Of a stretch of 26,599 nt of DNA, positions 23,753 through 26,599 are shown one piece after another (the first letter of the stretch is position 1; each line of letters opens with the position of its first letter). The translations under genes and the position numbers were made by a program. The stretch covers positions 1-26,599 of the IMG/VR virus record IMGVR_UViG_3300042987_002109; one strand, given 5' to 3'. The stretch comes from a virus. The notes beneath the pieces are model-generated. The model made no database searches and was not told the origin of the DNA. It saw nothing but the letters and a program-made list of their open reading frames with translations.

Positions 23753-24982
23753 ATGTTCCAACTTCGTCCCCACCAACAACGTGCTCTTGATGCTCTTGCC
23801 AAGTATCGCATCGGTCAGGTGATTATCCCGACTGGTGGTGGCAAGACCAACGTTGCTATCTTTGATGCCAAGCATCAGTTTGACAACAACTACGGCGAGA
23901 CTCTGATCGTGGTGGTGGCACCGCGCATCCTCCTGGCAGAGCAACTGTCCAGTGAGTTTCTGGAGTTTATCACCAATGCTTCTGTTCTGCACGTTCATAG
24001 CGGTGAGACTCATCACCAGAGCACGACTCGCCCCAGTGAGATCCGCAATTGGGTTTATCAGACTCGTGGTAACAAACTGATCTTCACCACCTACAACTCC
24101 CTGCAGCGCCTGCAGCAGGCAGATATTCACGTTAATACCATCTACTTCGATGAGGCACACAACTCTGTTCAGCGTCATTTCTTCCCTGCCACAGAGCATT
24201 TCTCTGCTACTGCTGACCGCTGCTATTTCTTCACTGCTACTCCTAAGCATTCTGTCACTATTTCCAAACCTGGAATGAATGATGGTTCTGTGTATGGTCA
24301 AGTGATCTGTAATGTTCCCGCTCCTGAACTGGTTCAGGGTGGTTTCATTGTTCCTCCTAAGGTTGTGGTGAAGCAGTTTGAGATGCTCTCCAAGGGGCAA
24401 TTGGTTGCCGATGTTGATTGTGAGAATATGCTTGCCACTATTGACGAGCAAGAGGTTGGTAAGGTGCTGATCTGCTCCAAGGCAACCAAACAGATCATCA
24501 ATCTGGTTTCTCAAACTGATTTCTGTCAGCAACTTGAGGAGCGTGGTTTCTCTTGGATGTATATCACTGCCAAGACTGGTGCCGTGATTGATGGTAAGAA
24601 GGTCAATCGTGAGGTGTTCTTTGACACTCTCTCTGCCTGGGGTAAGGATGATGACAAAAAGTTCGTTGTTCTTCACCACAGTATTCTGTCCGAAGGTATC
24701 AACGTTTCTGGTCTGGAAGCGGTGCTGTTTATGCGCTCTATGGACTACATCGGTATTTCTCAAACCATCGGTCGTGTGATTCGCCTTCACAAGGACGATG
24801 CTGCTGGACTGCAGAGCGGTAAGATCGCTCCTGGTGCCCTTGAGACCTACACCAAATCGTTTGGGTTGGTTTGTATCCCCGTGTTCTCTAACGTGGGTGT
24901 GAGCACCGCTAAGGCGGTTCAGGCGGTTGTAGATACCGTGTTCAATCAGGGGCAACCTGCCATCAGCGTTGTGCGCCGCTGA
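23753..24982 (+). CDS. SF2 DEAD/DEAH-box helicase (UvsW/SSL2-type), GC-rich
   Basis: The product has 409 residues from ATG 23753, which sits just after a TATAAT; the frame opens further upstream, but that part would lie in the promoter and terminator. LRPHQQRAL begins it, then Walker A PTGGGKT (26-32), motif Ia VVAPRILLAEQ (54-64), motif II DEAH (133-136), motif III TATP (161-164) and, in the second RecA-like lobe, ILSEGINVSGLEAVLFMRS and the motif VI GRVIRL. These mark a superfamily 2 helicase of the UvsW/SSL2 type, acting on DNA in recombination, repair or replication. Base composition is about half G+C by eye and C/G-ending codons dominate, in contrast to the A+T-rich virion genes. That, with the terminator before it, suggests separate acquisition or different selection. 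The following gene uses similar codons. Confidence 0.85.
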   Translation: MFQLRPHQQRALDALAKYRIGQVIIPTGGGKTNVAIFDAKHQFDNNYGETLIVVVAPRILLAEQLSSEFLEFITNASVLHVHSGETHHQSTTRPSEIRNWVYQTRGNKLIFTTYNSLQRLQQADIHVNTIYFDEAHNSVQRHFFPATEHFSATADRCYFFTATPKHSVTISKPGMNDGSVYGQVICNVPAPELVQGGFIVPPKVVVKQFEMLSKGQLVADVDCENMLATIDEQEVGKVLICSKATKQIINLVSQTDFCQQLEERGFSWMYITAKTGAVIDGKKVNREVFFDTLSAWGKDDDKKFVVLHHSILSEGINVSGLEAVLFMRSMDYIGISQTIGRVIRLHKDDAAGLQSGKIAPGALETYTKSFGLVCIPVFSNVGVSTAKAVQAVVDTVFNQGQPAISVVRR

Positions 24983-25015
24983 TTCTTTAACTATTCATTT
25001 TGGAGGTACTTTCAA

Positions 25016-25345
25016 ATGGCACGTTGGACTGCTAAATGTTGGCTTGGTTCTAGTTCTGGTTATCAGAACTGTGAGGTTGATTCTAACACCAGTCACGGTG
25101 CTATGGAACAACTGCGGAGGATTTATGGTGCAGAGCAAATTATCAATCTGCGCCAGGTAAATAGAAGTGGTGGTAGTTCTAGCAGCAGTAGTGATGGTGG
25201 TGGAGTTATTGGTCTGGCACTACTTATTGGTGGAATCTGGGTTGTTACGACCTACTGGAATATTGTAGTAGCACTTTTCTGGATTGCCTTAGGTATCTTG
25301 GGTATCTGGACAATCTATAAGATCATTCGTTTTTTCCTTAAGTGA
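25016..25345 (+). CDS. Small membrane protein with Ser/Gly linker (109 aa)
   Basis: This 109-residue protein has a strong ribosome site, TGGAGG (25001-25006), ten bases before ATG. The N-terminal part (MARWTAKCWLGSSSGYQNCE) is soluble, polar and has two cysteines, followed by IYGAEQIINLRQVN. A run of Ser and Gly (52-64, SGGSSSSSSDGGG) acts as a linker. Two adjacent hydrophobic helices (VIGLALLIGGIWVVTTYW and IVVALFWIALGILGIWTIY) end in a basic KIIRFFLK tail. It is probably an inner- or thylakoid-membrane protein with a soluble N-terminal part. Function unknown; the family is not recognised. Its start is 33 bases after the helicase stop, and the next gene follows after 12 bases. Confidence 0.75.
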   Translation: MARWTAKCWLGSSSGYQNCEVDSNTSHGAMEQLRRIYGAEQIINLRQVNRSGGSSSSSSDGGGVIGLALLIGGIWVVTTYWNIVVALFWIALGILGIWTIYKIIRFFLK

Positions 25346-25357
25346 GGGGTAATTTTA

Positions 25358-25501
25358 ATGCGCTGTAAAGTTCAACTCTATGTTGCTGGTAAAGTCTTCG
25401 ATGAGATTGTTGAAGCAAAGGATTATGAAGATGCTAGACGTACTGCTTTAGCACGAAATCCTAGTGCTAAAATTGTTGGTGTAACTGCTGTATTCGGATG
25501 A
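25358..25501 (+). CDS. Small protein, unknown function (47 aa)
   Basis: The 47-residue frame reads MRCKVQLYVAGKVFDEIVEA and KDYEDARRTALARNPSAKIV, then GVTAVFG. GAGGGG (25345-25350) eight bases upstream is a good ribosome site. It looks like a compact beta-alpha-beta unit: a strand (CKVQLYVAGKVF), a helix (EDARRTALARN) and a closing strand (KIVGVTAVF). Such short proteins are common in T4-like cyanophage early regions. Its stop overlaps the next start (ATGA), so the pair is translationally coupled. Function unknown. Confidence 0.75.
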   Translation: MRCKVQLYVAGKVFDEIVEAKDYEDARRTALARNPSAKIVGVTAVFG

Positions 25502-25719
25502 ATACTCAAAATGAAACTCTCCTAAATCCCAAACCAGGAGACCCAAACGGGTATGTGACCAAGAACGGGGAATGGGCAGCGGTGCCGTGGGGATCCAAAT
25601 TCGTGATCATTCACAAGGGGCATCAGGTTCATACTGCCAACAACTATCAGACTGCTAAATCTTATATTCAGAAGGCAATTAAGGGCAAATCTGTCTCAAA
25701 TTTGGATGAATTCCTATGA
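25498..25719 (+). CDS. Small protein, unknown function (73 aa)
   Basis: This 73-residue product begins MNTQNETLLNPKPGDPNGYV and has a strand pair (GEWAAVPWGSKFVIIHKGHQV) followed by a helix (YQTAKSYIQKAIKG). The ATGA overlap at each end (25498-25501 and 25716-25719) shows it is expressed as a set with its neighbours. No family is recognised. The fold pattern, small beta sheet then helix, is like that of many short phage proteins that bind host proteins, but this is only a resemblance. Confidence 0.75.
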   Translation: MNTQNETLLNPKPGDPNGYVTKNGEWAAVPWGSKFVIIHKGHQVHTANNYQTAKSYIQKAIKGKSVSNLDEFL

Positions 25720-25922
25720 GTTTTACATTTTCCTGCACATCTGATGCCCCTTATGATAGACATAACTACGAAATCGTCTTGAAAAATGGTAAAAAGCAAT
25801 TTTTTGAGAACTGGGAGGACGCTCAGGGGTATTGGTTCGTCCATGCCCAAATTCCAGATTTTTTGGATCTTATAATCGTCAAAGATAAAAAGAAGGTTAA
25901 GACCAAAGGATTTGGTGGATAA
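25716..25922 (+). CDS. Small protein, unknown function (68 aa)
   Basis: The 68-residue product starts MSFTFSCTSDAPYDRHNYEI and continues VLKNGKKQFFENWEDAQGYW. A strand (YEIVLKNGKKQFF), a helix (WEDAQGYWFVHA) and a strand (DLIIVKDKKKV) suggest an alpha-beta unit, with a basic end (KDKKKVKTKGFGG). It is coupled to the gene before by an ATGA overlap. Its stop is covered by a GATAAATA box that precedes the next gene, so the next transcript may be separate. Unknown function. Confidence 0.75.
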   Translation: MSFTFSCTSDAPYDRHNYEIVLKNGKKQFFENWEDAQGYWFVHAQIPDFLDLIIVKDKKKVKTKGFGG

Positions 25923-25925
25923 ATA
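25918..25925 (+). promoter_or_regulatory. Late-promoter-like box GATAAATA
   Basis: GATAAATA overlaps the stop of the preceding gene and ends 22 bases before the ATG at 25948, which also has a GGAG ribosome site. It fits the NATAAATA form. Confidence 0.35.
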
Positions 25926-25947
25926 CCACTAATAACGGAGAGACCCT

Positions 25948-26118
25948 ATGGGTACTCTACTACTTACTGCAACTATATCTTGCTCTCAAGCGGTGAGTAT
26001 CATTCAACGTATTACTAAAGTTGTTGGATTAACTGAACTTCAGAAAACTGAAATAGTCCACGAAATCCGCAAAACTATTCCTTTTTGTCCTGTGATTATT
26101 AAAAAAGATGGAAAATGA
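25948..26118 (+). CDS. Small protein, unknown function (56 aa)
   Basis: The 56-residue protein reads MGTLLLTATISCSQAVSIIQ then RITKVVGLTELQKTEIVHEI and a basic end. ACGGAG (25935-25940) seven bases before the ATG is a clear ribosome site. The pattern is an N-terminal hydrophobic stretch with one Cys, then two helices; the first could be a short signal-like or membrane segment, although it is only about 12 residues and could equally be buried. It overlaps the next gene by 11 bases, so they are likely coupled. No family is recognised, though similar short proteins occur in cyanophages. Confidence 0.75.
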   Translation: MGTLLLTATISCSQAVSIIQRITKVVGLTELQKTEIVHEIRKTIPFCPVIIKKDGK

Positions 26119-26281
26119 AACTCATGAAGATAAATGGAACCGTGGATTGGATCTCTTTATTGAAAGTGTTCATAAACCAGATCACGAATTACGTCAAATT
26201 GCACATGAACAAAAGTGTTTTAATGAGTTGATGACTGTGCGCGATCAAGTTCTGGACTATCTCAAAACACTTAGAAAATGA
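26108..26281 (+). CDS. Small acidic helical protein, unknown function (57 aa)
   Basis: The 57-residue product starts MENETHEDKWNRGLDLFIES and is predicted mostly helical and highly charged (VHKPDHELRQIAHEQKCFNE, then LMTVRDQVLDYLKTLRK). It begins inside the end of the upstream gene in another frame (11-base overlap) and its stop overlaps the next start (ATGA). Coupling on both sides supports a real gene in spite of its size. No function can be assigned. Confidence 0.65.
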   Translation: MENETHEDKWNRGLDLFIESVHKPDHELRQIAHEQKCFNELMTVRDQVLDYLKTLRK

Positions 26282-26520
26282 ATCCAAATTACATATATCT
26301 AACAATATTCTTTTGTATTGCTTATTTGATAGTTACAGATCCATCCATCGCAAAGGGGTTCTATATGCTAACCCAACTAGCAAGAGTACAATATGAAAAA
26401 GTCAAATGGTGGGTGCAGAATTCTCCAGCAAATCCCATTGTTCGTTACTTTATATGGAGAAGGTCTATGAAGATGGCTAAAGAACTGATGGAAGAACTTG
26501 CAGAAAAGAATAAAACCTGA
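26278..26520 (+). CDS. Small membrane protein, unknown function (80 aa)
   Basis: The 80-residue product has one N-terminal hydrophobic helix (YIYLTIFFCIAYLIV, residues 5-19) and a long, positively charged cytoplasmic-type remainder (YEKVKWWVQNSPANPIVRYF and IWRRSMKMAKELMEELAEKN). It should be a single-pass inner-membrane protein with the bulk inside the cell. It is coupled to the gene before by ATGA. The SPANP turn separates two helices. Function unknown. Confidence 0.7.
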   Translation: MNPNYIYLTIFFCIAYLIVTDPSIAKGFYMLTQLARVQYEKVKWWVQNSPANPIVRYFIWRRSMKMAKELMEELAEKNKT

Positions 26521-26551
26521 TAGAATATTAATGTGATTGAGGATTAACTCT

Positions 26552-26599
26552 ATGTCTAGGACTTATCGCAATCTGGAAGGAATGAACCGTTGTGCTCTT
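26552..26599 (+). CDS. Start of a small protein gene (partial)
   Basis: An ATG at 26552 opens a frame to the window end reading MSRTYRNLEGMNRCAL. TGAGGA (26538-26543) lies nine bases upstream as a ribosome site. The start resembles a short basic protein of unknown function found in cyanophages. Only 16 residues are visible. Confidence 0.55.
   Translation, partial: MSRTYRNLEGMNRCAL

Noticed and set aside
23660-24955. Long open frame (431 codons) on the minus strand opposite the helicase
   Set aside because: It is the antisense shadow of a gene with clear helicase motifs; G/C-ending codons there reduce stops on the opposite strand. Its translation lacks any recognisable domain and no promoter or ribosome site serves it.
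24969-25160. 63-codon frame overlapping the helicase end and the membrane protein start
   Set aside because: It lies in another frame over two better supported genes and lacks a ribosome site at its ATG.
1-26599. CRISPR arrays, insertion sequences, integrase or attachment sites
   Set aside because: No regularly spaced repeats, transposase or recombinase motifs or terminal inverted repeats were seen; the only short tandem repeat is the two-copy linker repeat at 7964-7998.

Overview
The window looks like part of the genome of a T4-like myovirus that infects marine picocyanobacteria (a cyanomyovirus). The evidence is the T4 baseplate and hub gene order (gp4, tail-tube-like protein, gp26, gp51-like, tape-measure-like proteins, gp27-like, gp5 OB domain), the A+T-rich coding sequence, NATAAATA late-promoter-like boxes, phage tRNAs, and several 2-oxoglutarate/Fe(II) oxygenases lying among very long fibre genes. 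Identifications come from reading protein motifs and synteny; no database search was run.

Layout. (1) 1-429 on the minus strand is the start of a gp4-like head-completion protein. It diverges from everything else, which is on the plus strand. (2) 470-13197 is a virion operon: tail-tube-family protein, gp26, a small gp51-like protein, two related tape-measure-like proteins (the second carrying M23 and RlpA-like domains), a gp27-like hub, the gp5 OB domain alone, a 717-aa structural protein, a separate needle-like beta protein, a small S74 chaperone-domain protein and a structural protein with a LamG-like C-terminus. (3) 13198-13989 is a regulatory and RNA island: three sigma70-type promoters with 17-bp spacers, a 61-aa protein, a 56-aa Phd/YefM-like protein, an irregular tRNA-like gene, tRNA-Met(CAU) and tRNA-Leu(UAA). 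(4) 13990-23668 holds a small acidic protein, an 1850-aa fibre with a tail-collar tip, two overlapping 2OG-Fe(II) oxygenases, a 609-aa fibre and a third oxygenase. (5) 23692-24982 is a terminator hairpin followed by a noticeably more G+C-rich SF2 helicase. (6) 25016 to the end is a train of small genes, most with good Shine-Dalgarno sites or ATGA overlaps.

How it fits together. The hub proteins (gp27-like, gp5 OB, gp26, gp51-like, tape-measure-like) would form the tail tip. The cell-wall enzyme of T4 gp5 is absent from the gp5-like protein; M23 and RlpA-like domains in the 631-aa protein plausibly replace it. Collar, S74, LamG and GIGT-repeat proteins supply fibre or adhesin parts, and the interleaved oxygenases may modify proteins or other substrates. 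tRNA-Leu(UAA), and possibly an AUA-reading tRNA-like gene, match the A/U-ending codons of the virion genes.

Most noteworthy points: the dismantled gp5, the dual-hydrolase tape-measure-like protein and its paralogue, the oxygenase-fibre interleaving, the orphan Phd-like protein, the anomalous tRNA-like gene, and the palindrome spanning two divergent start codons.
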